Below, one piece after another: positions 40,366-49,069 of a stretch of 64,000 nt of DNA (positions are counted from its first letter, which is position 1; each line of letters starts with the position of its first letter). Source of the stretch: DATLED01 sp035525495 (GTDB taxonomy: Bacteria > Actinomycetota > Acidimicrobiia > Acidimicrobiales > CADCTF01); the NCBI GenBank assembly GCA_035525495.1, contig DATLED010000029.1:1-64000 (forward strand), read 5' to 3'. The notes below the pieces were generated by a model. The model saw nothing but the letters and a program-made list of their open reading frames with translations. It made no database searches and had not been told where the DNA came from. Made by a program: the position numbers and the translations under genes.

Positions 40366-41261
40366 GCTCCTTCGGGGAGCGGGCGGCGGTCCTCGGCTAC
40401 AAGGCCGGCTCCTCCATCGCCAACGCCCTGCCCGCTCCGGTGGCGAAGGCGGTCGCTCGCGGCCTCAGCGTTCCCTTCGCCCTCGGCCTCCGCGGACGCC
40501 GGCAGATGATCGCTCGCCACCTCCAGCGGGTCTACGGCGGGGCGCTGTCGGGCTGGGAGCTCGAGCGCAAGATCCAACAGGCGTTCGACTCCTACGCCCG
40601 GTACTGGATGGAGTCGTTCCGGCTGTCGCACACGGATCGGCTGCGACTCGAAGCCGGGATGTCATGGGAGGGCGTGGGCCACGTCGAGGACGGACTCGCG
40701 GCCGGCAACGGCGTGATCATGGCGCTGCCTCACCTCGGCGGCTGGGACTTCGGTGGCGCCTGGTTCGCCACCGCCGGCTACCCGGCGACCGTCGTCGTGG
40801 AGACGCTGGAGCCGCCCGAGCTCTTCGAGTGGTTCGCCGACTTCCGCCGTAGCCTCGGTCTGACCGTCGTGCCCCATGGTCCGAAGGCGGGGACGGCGGT
40901 GCTCGCGGCGTTGAAGCGCAACGAGCTGGTCGGGTTGGTCTGCGACCGCGACCTCGAGCGCAACGGCATCGAGGTCGACTTCTTCGGAGAGCGCACGACG
41001 CTGCCAGCGGGTCCAGCGACGTTGGCGTTGAGGACCGGCGCCGTGCTGTTGCCGACGGCGGTGTACTTCGAGGGCGCGGGTCACCACGGCATCGTTCGTC
41101 CGCCGATCGACGCGACCCGTTCCGGCGATGGGCTGCGGGCCGATGCCGCCCGCATCACGCAGGTCCTGGCCGACGAGCTCGAGGCGCTGATCCGCCGCGC
41201 CCCCGAGCAGTGGCACCTGCTGCAACCCAACTGGCCCAGCGACTACGAGTTGCTGAGCTGA
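40362..41261 (+). CDS. Phosphatidylinositol mannoside acyltransferase (PatA/LpxL-type)
   Basis: A membrane-associated lysophospholipid acyltransferase-type enzyme that would add a fatty acyl chain to PIM. The HxxxxD-like catalytic motif is ALPHLGGWDFGG, with VCDRDLERNGIEVDFFGERTTLPAGPA downstream. The frame is homologous upstream of the first conventional start (GTG 40440): the residues FGERAAVLGYKAGSSIANAL align with the mycobacterial N-terminus. No ATG, GTG or TTG exists there after the TGA at 40281, but a CTG at 40362 overlaps the pgsA stop as CTGA, the junction form used by neighbours (NTGA). I therefore place the start at CTG 40362 (299 residues), with moderate certainty; GTG 40440 gives 273. 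Confidence 0.8.
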   Translation: MSSFGERAAVLGYKAGSSIANALPAPVAKAVARGLSVPFALGLRGRRQMIARHLQRVYGGALSGWELERKIQQAFDSYARYWMESFRLSHTDRLRLEAGMSWEGVGHVEDGLAAGNGVIMALPHLGGWDFGGAWFATAGYPATVVVETLEPPELFEWFADFRRSLGLTVVPHGPKAGTAVLAALKRNELVGLVCDRDLERNGIEVDFFGERTTLPAGPATLALRTGAVLLPTAVYFEGAGHHGIVRPPIDATRSGDGLRADAARITQVLADELEALIRRAPEQWHLLQPNWPSDYELLS

Positions 41262-41357
41262 GTTGACGGCCTCGCTCTGCGTCGCTGGCGCTCCTTGCCG
41301 CTCGGCGCGGCGCTCGTCGCTGGCGCTTCCCTCGTACCGATCGCGGCGAACGTGGGG

Positions 41358-41882
41358 TCACGAGCTCGCCGGTGCCGCTCCCCAAGACACGCCGATCCCG
41401 CCGAGGCGGTCGGCGCCGTAGCGGGCGATCTCCTTGCCGAGGTCGAGGGGACGGATCGACGACTTGCCGGCGAGGACGGCGTCATCGAGCAACGCGGCGG
41501 GGACGACCCAGCAGACCTCGAACTGGATGCCGTCGGGGTCCTTGGCGTAGAGCGACTTCGTGGAGCTGTGGTCGCTGGCGCCGACGAGGGCGCCGGCCTG
41601 CGCAAGCCGTTCCTGCAGCCGCTCGAGCTCGGCGAGCGTGTCGACCTCCCACGCGAGGTGGTACAGCCCGACGGTCCCGGCCCCTGCGGGGGAAGCGGCG
41701 GCGTCGTCCCCGATACTGAACAGTCCGAGGTCGTGGTCGTTCGTCGACCCCCCGGCGCGGAGGAAGACGGCACCAGGCATCTCCATCACCTTCACGAACC
41801 CCATCACGTCTCCGTAGAACTCGGCGCTGCGGTCGGCGTCCCGGACGAAGAGCACGGCGTGGTTCAAGCGGGTGACGTTCAT
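41358..41882 (-). CDS. VOC (glyoxalase/extradiol dioxygenase superfamily) protein
   Basis: A 174-residue protein with two beta-alpha-beta-beta-beta modules: LNHAVLFVRDADRSAEFYGDVMGF with a His ligand at the start and YHLAWEVDTLAELERL with a second His, then PDGIQFEVCW with the Glu. These positions match metal ligands of catechol-2,3-dioxygenase-like enzymes. Start ATG 41882; the frame continues upstream without a better codon. It is divergent from pimA. The substrate is unknown. Confidence 0.78.
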   Translation of the reverse strand: MNVTRLNHAVLFVRDADRSAEFYGDVMGFVKVMEMPGAVFLRAGGSTNDHDLGLFSIGDDAAASPAGAGTVGLYHLAWEVDTLAELERLQERLAQAGALVGASDHSSTKSLYAKDPDGIQFEVCWVVPAALLDDAVLAGKSSIRPLDLGKEIARYGADRLGGIGVSWGAAPASS

Positions 41883-41963
41883 GACCCGCGCAACATCGTT
41901 GATGACGCAACCATTCCGCCGAAGCGAGGCCTCCGACGCGGTGACCGCTACCGTGAGCGGACC

Positions 41964-43034
41964 ATGCGCATCGCCCAGGTCTGCCCCTACAGCCTCACGC
42001 CACCGGGCGGCGTGCAGGCTCAGGTGCTGGGACTGGCCCGGTCGATGCGCTCGCTCGGCCACGAGGTCCGCGTCCTGGCGCCGTGCGACGGGCCGCCGCC
42101 GGACGCGGGCGTCACCCCGCTCGGCAAGTCGGTCCCGCTGGCCGCCAACGGCAGCGTCGCACCGATCGCGCCGGACCCTGCGTGCGCGCTCCGCACGATC
42201 CGGGCGCTGCGGGACGAGGAGTTCGACGTCGTGCACCTCCAGGAGCCGCTCGTTCCCGGACCGACTGTGACGAGCCTGCTCGTGAGCGACCGCCCGGTCG
42301 TCGGCACGTTCCACCGGGCCGGTGCCAGCGCCGCCTATGCCGCCTTTCGCCCGATCGCCAAGGGCCTCGCCAACCGGCTGGCCATGCGGTGTGCCGTCTC
42401 CGAAGATGCCCGGGCCACCGCCGTCGAGGCCGTCGGCGGCGAGTACGAGCTCGTGTTCAACGGCATCGAGGTCGACCGTTTCGCCAAGGCGGACGAGATC
42501 ACCGTCGACGGGCCGTCGATCCTGTTCCTCGGTCGCCACGAGCCGCGGAAGGGACTGGTCACGCTCCTCGAGGCGCTGGCCCACCTCCCGGGCGACGTGC
42601 GGCTCCTGGTCGCGTCGGACGGTCCCGAGACGTCGGAGCTGCGGAGCCGGTTCTCCGCCGACCCCCGGATCGAGTGGCTCGGACGGATCACCGACGAGGA
42701 GAAGGCGGGCTACCTCCGCGGCGTCGATGCGTTCTGTGCGCCGTCGATCGGGGGCGAGTCCTTCGGTGTGGTGCTGCTCGAGGCGATGGCGGCCTCCGCG
42801 CCCATCGTCGCCAGCGACCTGCCGGGATATCGGAACGTCGCCAACCCGGACGTCCACGCCCTGCTCGTCCCGCCCGGCGACCCGCGAGCCTTGGCGGCGT
42901 CGTTGACCCGCGTCCTGGAGGACGGAGCGCTGCGGCGACGACTCGTGGAAGCGGGTGACGCGCGAGCCAACGAGTTCTCGATGGATCGGTTGGCCGAGCG
43001 CTACCTCGATCTGTACGCGGGCATCACGGGCTGA
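41964..43034 (+). CDS. pimA: Phosphatidylinositol alpha-mannosyltransferase (GT4, PimA-type)
   Basis: A 356-residue GT-B fold glycosyltransferase that adds the first mannose to phosphatidylinositol on the cytoplasmic leaflet. N-terminal RIAQVCPYSLTPPGGVQAQVLGLA is the PimA signature, and the nucleotide-sugar site holds the E-x7-E motif in GGESFGVVLLEAMA (about residues 264-272). It follows the acyltransferase as in mycobacteria, with a VOC gene inserted between. Start ATG 41964; upstream in-frame codons would run through the VOC antisense. Its end overlaps the convergent AMIN-like gene by 11 bases. Confidence 0.87.
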   Translation: MRIAQVCPYSLTPPGGVQAQVLGLARSMRSLGHEVRVLAPCDGPPPDAGVTPLGKSVPLAANGSVAPIAPDPACALRTIRALRDEEFDVVHLQEPLVPGPTVTSLLVSDRPVVGTFHRAGASAAYAAFRPIAKGLANRLAMRCAVSEDARATAVEAVGGEYELVFNGIEVDRFAKADEITVDGPSILFLGRHEPRKGLVTLLEALAHLPGDVRLLVASDGPETSELRSRFSADPRIEWLGRITDEEKAGYLRGVDAFCAPSIGGESFGVVLLEAMAASAPIVASDLPGYRNVANPDVHALLVPPGDPRALAASLTRVLEDGALRRRLVEAGDARANEFSMDRLAERYLDLYAGITG

Positions 43035-43602
43035 CCCGCACCTCGACGATCACTCGGTTCGGGGACGACTCGGTCCGAACCTTGAACGGCGCCTTCGTTC
43101 CGAGGCCGAGCACCCACTCGAGGTTGGCCTCGAAGTCGCCTGTGCGGACGACGTCGAGGACCGTGCGGGTGGCGAGGTCGAGCCTCGTCGGTCCGGTGTA
43201 GACCTGCCGGCCCTCCCCGGCGAGGTCGAAACCCGATGCGGGTTCGAAGTGCACCTGCAGCACCGACTCGCCGTCGACGGTGACCTCCTCGCCGGAGCCG
43301 TCCTGGATGACGGGACGGTCAACGAAGCCCACCCGGTAGCCGGGGAGATCGCCCTCGAAGGTGAAAATGACGCGGTCGACGTCGCCCGCGGCGGTGGCGC
43401 CGACGTCCTTCAGGAGACCGCGCTTCTCCGGCGGCGTCGACACGGTCGTCGTGGCGAACCCTGCGGCCCCCGTCGTCGTGGAGCTCGTGGCGGCGGGCGT
43501 GGTCGTCGTGGTGGTGGTGGCGCCGGTCTCGACTGCCGGCGGGTCGTCGGCGCAGGCGCCGATCGACGCGACGGCGATCAGGACCACGACGAGCCGGCGC
43601 AT
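43024..43602 (-). CDS. Lipoprotein with AMIN-like domain
   Basis: A 192-residue lipoprotein. The signal ends in SIGAC, with Cys17 as the lipid attachment site. A Thr/Ala-rich linker (about residues 28-58) is followed by an AMIN-like beta domain (about 65-190) with DVDRVIFTFEGDLPGYRVGFV and a closing strand NRVIVEVRVSP. Such domains anchor envelope proteins to peptidoglycan or secretins. A TACGGT box ends six bases before the ATG, with no Shine-Dalgarno. Confidence 0.8.
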   Translation of the reverse strand: MRRLVVVLIAVASIGACADDPPAVETGATTTTTTTPAATSSTTTGAAGFATTTVSTPPEKRGLLKDVGATAAGDVDRVIFTFEGDLPGYRVGFVDRPVIQDGSGEEVTVDGESVLQVHFEPASGFDLAGEGRQVYTGPTRLDLATRTVLDVVRTGDFEANLEWVLGLGTKAPFKVRTESSPNRVIVEVRVSP

Positions 43603-43620
43603 CCCCGAACCGTAAACGCG

Positions 43621-43650
43621 AACGAGGGCTCCCCGCGGGGAGCCCTCGTT
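43621..43650. terminator. Intergenic hairpin, probable transcription terminator
   Basis: A perfect 30-base palindrome (AACGAGGGCTCCCCG and its complement) lies between the AMIN-like lipoprotein gene and the end of the LPxTG protein gene, both on the minus strand. It would end the LPxTG transcript. The stem is nearly loopless in this form. Confidence 0.6.
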
Positions 43651-43655
43651 GACTT

Positions 43656-43708
43656 CGGTTCGCTTCGGTGATGAAGCCGCTCACCTGGCGGCTGCTCGCT
43701 GGTGCTCC
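43656..43708. repeat. Imperfect intergenic repeat, copy A
   Basis: CGGTTCGCTTCG..., ending CTCACCTGGCGGCTGCTCGC then TGGTGCTCC, resembles 51633-51689 (about 32 of 37 matches in the second half). Both lie directly downstream of, or beside, gene ends. No protein is encoded. Function unknown. Confidence 0.5.
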
Positions 43709-43718
43709 GGACGGCGAC

Positions 43719-45431
43719 CTAGTCGCGGTTGATGCGGATCGGGCGCAGCTCGGGGGTGCGGGTGAAGCGGCGAACGGCCAGTGCCAGAACGGCGGCGAGG
43801 CCACCGAGGAGCAGCAGGTCGTTGCCGCCACCGGTGCGGGGCAGTGACGGGGTACCGGACCCGGGGGCGCCTGTCGTCGTCGCACTGACCCGGAAGTCGG
43901 AAGCCGACAGCACCGAGGCGATCTGCACCTTGGCCGGTGACGTGAGGGCGCTGGCGGCCAGGTTCAGCGAGCCGGCGAGGTCGTTCATGAGGCTGGACAC
44001 GGCGGGCACGGGGACGCTGGAGGCCGCCAGCTTCTCGGCCACGGACACCTGGTCGGTGACCGTCTTGACGATCGCCGCCAGGTTGGCCGGCGGGGTCACC
44101 GTGGCCGATGCGGCGGTGATGCCGGCGCGGCTGCGGGTGTAGCCACCCTCGTTGACGACGCTCGTCACCTGGTCGAGCACGGAGACCTTGACGAGACCGG
44201 CGAGGTCCGGGCTGACGATGCCGAGGACCGAGGCGAGCTTGTCGTTGATGGTGCTCACCGCGGCGTTGACGGTGGCGGCGGACTTCAGCAGGTCGACGCC
44301 CGGGAGCTCGAGCCCACCGATGAAGATCTTGCCGATCTTGCCGTCGACCGAGGCGACCGAGCCGTCGACCGTGTCGACGGCCTTGGTCGTGACGCTGACG
44401 TCCACGCCCTGGAGGCGCAGCAGCGCCAGGCCGTCGAGCGCCGAGAGACCGCTGGCCAGCAGGCCGTTGATCAGCGCCTGGAGCTGGGCGACGAGCGCCT
44501 GGACCGTGGCGACCGCATCGGACACCGTCTGCGTCGCGGAGGGCAGCGCGATGGTGACCCCGCTCACGGAGCCGACGTTGCCGAGCAGCGTCCCGGTGGA
44601 GGCGTCGATGGCGTTGGTGATGTCGCTGGTCACCTCTGGGGCCAGGGCGATCGTGGCATCGAGGTCGGCGATGGCCCCGTTGAGCGCGCTGACCGCCTGC
44701 GCCAGCGTCGTCGTCCCGCTGGGCAGCGGGAGGCCGATGTGGGCCGCCAGGCCGTCGACCAGCGCGATGACCTGCGCGGGGGTGAGCTCGGCCAACGGCA
44801 GGCCGAGACCCTGCAGGAGCGACCCGAGATCGAGCACCGTGACATCGTTGACCGAGGCGCCGCGGGTGGCGCTCGACGAGGCGGCCGAGGTGGCCGAGTC
44901 GAGGTTCGACTTGAGCGAACCGAGGGCGACGAGCCCGCCGACGGCCTTGATGTCGGTGAGGGAGGCGTTCAGCCCCGAGGAGGCAATGCCCTCGTTCAAC
45001 GTCGCCGTCAGCCGGCCGGCATCGATGCCGCCCGACAGGACAGGGGCGAGCGCCGCCGGGATCCCGAGGAGAGATCCGATCGGTGAGGCCGCGATCGGGA
45101 CCTCGGTCGTCCCGTCGCTGCGGGCCTCGAAGACGCCCTGGGTCAGATTGATCGGGTTGCTCGGCAAGATCGCCGTCTTGGCGGTGATGGCGGTGAGCTT
45201 GCTGTAGGCGCCCGCAGGGGCGACGGCGGAGTCGATCGTCGAGCGGGCCTCTTCGCCGAGGAGGAGGAGATCGAGCAGGTGGCCGCTCTCACCGAGCTGC
45301 GCGGTGAGCACCTTCGTCGAAGTGAGAGAGGTGCCGACGCCGGCAGCCTGAGCGGCGGCCGGGCCGGTGAAGGCACCAGCGGCGATGACGGTGGTCGCCA
45401 GGGCAGCGGCGATCGGACGAAACAGACGCAT
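43719..45431 (-). CDS. Secreted LPxTG-type cell-wall-anchored protein
   Basis: A 570-residue exported protein with a signal peptide (PIAAALATTVIAAGAFTGPAAAQA), a long Ala/Ser/Leu/Val-rich body with few charged or aromatic residues, and a C-terminal sorting signal: LPRTG (residues 530-534), a hydrophobic stretch (LLLLGGLAAVLALAV) and the Arg-rich tail RRFTRTPELRP. It should be linked to peptidoglycan by a sortase, though none is encoded in the window. The body is helical and repeats short phrases, without a recognisable domain. The function may be structural or adhesive. Confidence 0.82.
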   Translation of the reverse strand: MRLFRPIAAALATTVIAAGAFTGPAAAQAAGVGTSLTSTKVLTAQLGESGHLLDLLLLGEEARSTIDSAVAPAGAYSKLTAITAKTAILPSNPINLTQGVFEARSDGTTEVPIAASPIGSLLGIPAALAPVLSGGIDAGRLTATLNEGIASSGLNASLTDIKAVGGLVALGSLKSNLDSATSAASSSATRGASVNDVTVLDLGSLLQGLGLPLAELTPAQVIALVDGLAAHIGLPLPSGTTTLAQAVSALNGAIADLDATIALAPEVTSDITNAIDASTGTLLGNVGSVSGVTIALPSATQTVSDAVATVQALVAQLQALINGLLASGLSALDGLALLRLQGVDVSVTTKAVDTVDGSVASVDGKIGKIFIGGLELPGVDLLKSAATVNAAVSTINDKLASVLGIVSPDLAGLVKVSVLDQVTSVVNEGGYTRSRAGITAASATVTPPANLAAIVKTVTDQVSVAEKLAASSVPVPAVSSLMNDLAGSLNLAASALTSPAKVQIASVLSASDFRVSATTTGAPGSGTPSLPRTGGGNDLLLLGGLAAVLALAVRRFTRTPELRPIRINRD

Positions 45432-45591
45432 GAGATTTGGCCCCCAGGGCTCTTGCCGGATGATTGGAGTTCACGAAACGACAGAATCGGCTCGAAAGCC
45501 ATGGTTCGCCCGGACCATTTCCCCTGGCCGGAAGTGACTAGTTCTCGGCAGGTGCCGCGGGGGTCTGTAGCGCGGGTGGGATACTTCCCGG

Positions 45592-46143
45592 GTGCTCGTG
45601 CTCGCCGTGCTGGTCGGCCTGGTCGTCCTCGGGGGCGTGATCGTCGGAGCCACCTACAACGGACTCGTCAAGCGCCGCAACCGCATCGAGAACTCGTGGG
45701 CGCAGGTCGACGTCCAGCTGCAGCGCCGCTACGACCTCATCCCCAACCTCGTGGAGACGGTCAAGGCCTACGCCGCCCACGAGCAAGCGGTGTTCGATCA
45801 GGTGACCCGGGCGCGCGCCGACGCCATCGCCGCCAAGGGACCCTCCGAGCAGGCCTCAGCCGAGAACGTGCTCACCGGCGCGTTGCGTTCGGTGTTCGCG
45901 GTGGCCGAGGCCTATCCGGACCTGAAGGCGAACGAGAACTTCGTCGCGCTGCAGTCCGAGCTGTCGGCGACGGAGGACAAGATCGCCTACGCGCGGCAGT
46001 TCTACAACGACACGGTGCTGGCCTACAACACCCGGATCCAGACCTTCCCCGCGCTGTTCGTCGTCCGTTCGATGGGCTTCGCGGCCAGGGAGTACTTCGA
46101 GGCGGACGAAGGCGGCCGCGGCAGCGTAAAGGTCGAGTTCTGA
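45592..46143 (+). CDS. LemA family membrane protein
   Basis: A 183-residue protein with one N-terminal helix (LAVLVGLVVLGGVIVG) and a helical-bundle domain containing NRIENSWAQVDVQLQRRYDLIPNLV and FAVAEAYPDLKANENF, the LemA signatures. LemA proteins work with membrane metallopeptidases; here an M48 peptidase follows at once, the pairing seen in other bacteria. The GTG start at 45592 places the helix at the N-terminus. No Shine-Dalgarno is visible. Confidence 0.88.
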   Translation: MLVLAVLVGLVVLGGVIVGATYNGLVKRRNRIENSWAQVDVQLQRRYDLIPNLVETVKAYAAHEQAVFDQVTRARADAIAAKGPSEQASAENVLTGALRSVFAVAEAYPDLKANENFVALQSELSATEDKIAYARQFYNDTVLAYNTRIQTFPALFVVRSMGFAAREYFEADEGGRGSVKVEF

Positions 46144-46148
46144 CCGCC

Positions 46149-46904
46149 TTGGCCTCCACGACGACGGATCGGTTCCAGCCCCGCGTCGACGCCAATCGGC
46201 GACGCGCCCGCGTGTTGCTCGGCGGCGTCGGCGCGGCGACGTTCGTCGTGGTGTGGCTCGTCTTCGCCGTCATCGGCGTTCCGCTGGTCGGCGTCGTGGT
46301 GGCGGTGGGGTCGGCCGTCGGAGCGGTCCTCGCCCTCGACCGCTCCGCCGACGACTACGCCCTCACCCGCGTCGGCGCGACCCCGGCCGATCCGCTCGTG
46401 CACGCGCGGTTCCACAACGTCGTCGAAGGACTGTGCGTCGCCGCGGGTCTCCCGAAGCCGTTGCTCAACGTGCTCGAGGACGAGGCCCTGAACGCCCTCG
46501 CCCTCGGCCGCGACCCGAGGACGGCGGCGCTGGTCGTGACGTCCGGCCTCCTCGAGAAGCTCACCCGCATCGAGCTCGAGGGCGTCCTCGCCCACGAGCT
46601 GTGCCACATCAAGGCGCTCGACACGTTGGTGTCGACGATCGCCATCGGCACAGTGGGGCGAGTCGCCCCCCGGCTCGTTCCGAAGGTCGTCGGCGGGCCC
46701 CGCGAGGCGCTCGCCGATGTCACCGGCGTGGCCCTCACCCGCTACCCTCCAGGGCTGATCTCCGCGCTGGAGAAGGTCCGGGACGATCCTTGCGAGCTGG
46801 GTTCTCCAAATCCGGCGATCGCCCACCTCTGGATCGATGCTCCAGCGACCGACCCTCTTTGTCCGCCCCTCGAGGAGCGCATCCAGGCGCTCCGGGAGCT
46901 CTGA
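46149..46904 (+). CDS. Membrane-bound M48 (HtpX-like) metallopeptidase
   Basis: About 251 residues: two N-terminal helices (VLLGGVGAATFVVVWLVFAV, then GVPLVGVVVAVGSAVGAVLAL) and a zinc protease domain. The zinc motif is HELCH (about residues 149-153) in GVLAHELCHIKALDT, with the third ligand Glu in REALADVTGVALT. It follows LemA directly. TTG 46149 is the first conventional start, but CTG 46140 overlaps the lemA stop (CTGA), as at the acyltransferase gene. The third helix pair of longer HtpX proteins is absent. Confidence 0.8.
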   Translation: MASTTTDRFQPRVDANRRRARVLLGGVGAATFVVVWLVFAVIGVPLVGVVVAVGSAVGAVLALDRSADDYALTRVGATPADPLVHARFHNVVEGLCVAAGLPKPLLNVLEDEALNALALGRDPRTAALVVTSGLLEKLTRIELEGVLAHELCHIKALDTLVSTIAIGTVGRVAPRLVPKVVGGPREALADVTGVALTRYPPGLISALEKVRDDPCELGSPNPAIAHLWIDAPATDPLCPPLEERIQALREL

Positions 46905-46908
46905 TGTC

Positions 46909-47949
46909 ATGACCCGCACTTCCCGACCCCTCCACGTCGCTGCCGCGCTGTTGGCGACGATCGCACTCACCGCCGCATGTGGTGGTGGCGACAAGAAGAA
47001 GGCCGCCACCAAAGCGACCACCACGACCGTCACGCCGACAACGGCGGTGGCCACGCCCGCAGGAGCACCGCTCACCGGCGTCGGAGGCGGCGACGCCGCA
47101 CGGCTCGGACGGCCCGCGCTGATCGTCAAGATCGACAACGCGCCCAACGGCCGCCCTCAGGCCGGCCTCAACCAGGCCGACGTGGTCTTCGAGGAAGGCG
47201 TGGAGGGCGGGATCACGCGCTTCGCCGTCGTGTTCCACTCCCAGGACGCCGACGAGGTCGGCCCCGTGCGCTCCGCCCGCACGACGGACATCCTCATCGC
47301 CTCGGCTCTGAACAAGCCCCTGTTCGCGTGGTCGGGGTCGAACGCCGACTTCGTGAAGCTCGTGCGCGCCGCGCCGCTCACCGACGTCGGCGTCGACGTC
47401 AAGGGAGGTGCCTACACCCGCAAGAGCGGCCGGCCGAACCCTTACAACCTGTTCGCCTCGATGGCGAAGCTCTATGAGGGCACGCAAGGCTCGGCCCCGC
47501 CGGCGCTGTTCACCTACCGCGCCGACGGCGAAGCATCCGCCGGCGACCCGACCGGTGGCGTGCACCTGCAGTGGAAGGACAAGGTCCAGACGCTCGTCGA
47601 CTGGAAGTGGGACGCGGCCGGCGGAGCGTGGACGCGCACGGAGAACGGCACTCCGCACGTCGACGCTGCGGGCACGCAGGTGACGGCCAAGAACGTGCTC
47701 GTCCAGTTCACCACCTATCACGACACCGGCTACCGGGACCGCTCGAACACCTTGGTCCCCGAGGCCGACCTCGTCGGGGAGGGCGACGCCTGGCTCCTCG
47801 CCGACGGCAAGGTCGTCAAGGGCAGGTGGAAGAAGGCGGACGCGAACGCCGTGACGACGTTCGTCGACGGCGCGGGGGCGCCGTTGAAGCTCACACCGGG
47901 CCAGACCTGGGTCGAGCTGCCGAAGCCTGGCGACGGGAAGCTTCTGTAG
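46909..47949 (+). CDS. DUF3048 (YerB-like) lipoprotein, copy 1
   Basis: A 346-residue lipoprotein with lipobox ALTAAC (Cys24), a Lys/Thr-rich linker and two DUF3048 halves: DNAPNGRPQAGLNQADVVFEE, then GPVRSARTTDI, and, toward the C-terminus, KNVLVQFTTYHDTGY and LTPGQTWVELPKPG. Known members are YerB-like proteins of unknown function. Start is ATG 46909, 4 bases after the M48 stop. Its TAG stop shares one base with the start of copy 2 (TAGTG). Confidence 0.85.
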   Translation: MTRTSRPLHVAAALLATIALTAACGGGDKKKAATKATTTTVTPTTAVATPAGAPLTGVGGGDAARLGRPALIVKIDNAPNGRPQAGLNQADVVFEEGVEGGITRFAVVFHSQDADEVGPVRSARTTDILIASALNKPLFAWSGSNADFVKLVRAAPLTDVGVDVKGGAYTRKSGRPNPYNLFASMAKLYEGTQGSAPPALFTYRADGEASAGDPTGGVHLQWKDKVQTLVDWKWDAAGGAWTRTENGTPHVDAAGTQVTAKNVLVQFTTYHDTGYRDRSNTLVPEADLVGEGDAWLLADGKVVKGRWKKADANAVTTFVDGAGAPLKLTPGQTWVELPKPGDGKLL

Positions 47950-48995
47950 TGCTTTCACGGAAGGTCTTCGCCGGCTTCGTCGCGGGCGCGCTCCTCCTTG
48001 GGGCGTGTGGCGAGCAGAAGGAGACGGCGACCGAGAAGGCCGCCGACCTGGTCGCCGATGAAGAGGCGCAGGAGACGACCACCACGGCCGCTTCCAAGGT
48101 GATGGCCCCGTTGAGCGGGCTCCCGGTCGACGACGACGCGGCCAGGCGTCCGGCCTTGAGCATCAAGGTCGACAACTCCCCGTCGGGGCGTCCGCAGGCC
48201 GGGCTCGAGAAGGCCGACCTCATCGTCGAGGAGAAGGTCGAGGGCGGCGTGACCCGCTTCATCGCCATCTTCCAGAGCCAGGAATCCGAGCTCGTCGGTC
48301 CGATCCGCTCGTTGCGGACGACCGATCGCCCCGTCGTCTCCGCCTTCCGTGGGGTCTTCGCCTTCTCCGACGGCGTCGCGTTCACCTTGAACCGGCTCAA
48401 GGGCGCGCCGGTCGTCACGGTCACCGAGCACGACGACGCCTCGGCGTTCGTGAACCCGAAGGGTCGCAAGCGTCCCTTCGCCACGTTCGCGGCGACGGCC
48501 CGCCTGCGCAAGGAAGCCGGGTCGGCCGCGCAGCCGCCCGCCGCCGCCTTCCCGTTCCTCGCCGACGGCGAAGCGTTCGCGCCAGCGGGAGCCACGCCCG
48601 CCGCCAGCGCGCGCATCGACTACGGCGGGAGGACCAGTGGCTCGTTCGACTGGGACGCGGCGACGGGCACCTGGCAGCGGTCGAGCAACGGCCGGCCCCA
48701 CCTGCTGGTCGACGGCACCCGCCTCGCCTTCACGAACGTCGTCATCCAGAAGGTCGGCTACCGCAGGGTCGGCTACAACGACTCGTCCAGGTTCCCGGTC
48801 GAGGAGGCCGTGGTCGTGGGAGAGGGCGAGGCCATCGTCCTGTCGGCAGGCAAGCAGGTGAAGGCCAAGTGGTCGAAGCCGTCGAACGAAGCGATGACCA
48901 CGTTCACGGACGCTGCAGGTGCGCCCATCAAGCTGCTCGCCGGCCCGACGATGATCGCGCTCGCCCCCAGGTCGGAGCCCGTCTCCGTCACCTGA
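47949..48995 (+). CDS. DUF3048 (YerB-like) lipoprotein, copy 2
   Basis: A 348-residue paralogue of the preceding lipoprotein, with Cys20 in the lipobox LLLGAC. The motif DNSPSGRPQAGLEKADLIVEE and GPIRSLRTTDRPV align with copy 1 along the whole length, although overall similarity is moderate, so the duplication is not recent. Start is GTG 47949. Two adjacent copies with different linkers may form a heteromeric complex on the outer face of the membrane. Confidence 0.85.
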   Translation: MLSRKVFAGFVAGALLLGACGEQKETATEKAADLVADEEAQETTTTAASKVMAPLSGLPVDDDAARRPALSIKVDNSPSGRPQAGLEKADLIVEEKVEGGVTRFIAIFQSQESELVGPIRSLRTTDRPVVSAFRGVFAFSDGVAFTLNRLKGAPVVTVTEHDDASAFVNPKGRKRPFATFAATARLRKEAGSAAQPPAAAFPFLADGEAFAPAGATPAASARIDYGGRTSGSFDWDAATGTWQRSSNGRPHLLVDGTRLAFTNVVIQKVGYRRVGYNDSSRFPVEEAVVVGEGEAIVLSAGKQVKAKWSKPSNEAMTTFTDAAGAPIKLLAGPTMIALAPRSEPVSVT

Positions 48996-49057
48996 CCGCC
49001 GGTTCAGGTTGCGGGACGAGTCGCACAAACGAGTTCGGGTCGCACCGTCCCGGCCCG

Positions 49058-49063
49058 TAGACT
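49058..49063 (+). promoter_or_regulatory. -10 box (TAGACT) before pdxS
   Basis: TAGACT lies six bases before the pdxS ATG, with no Shine-Dalgarno, pointing to a leaderless transcript for the pdxST genes. Confidence 0.45.
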
Positions 49064-49069
49064 CGCGCC

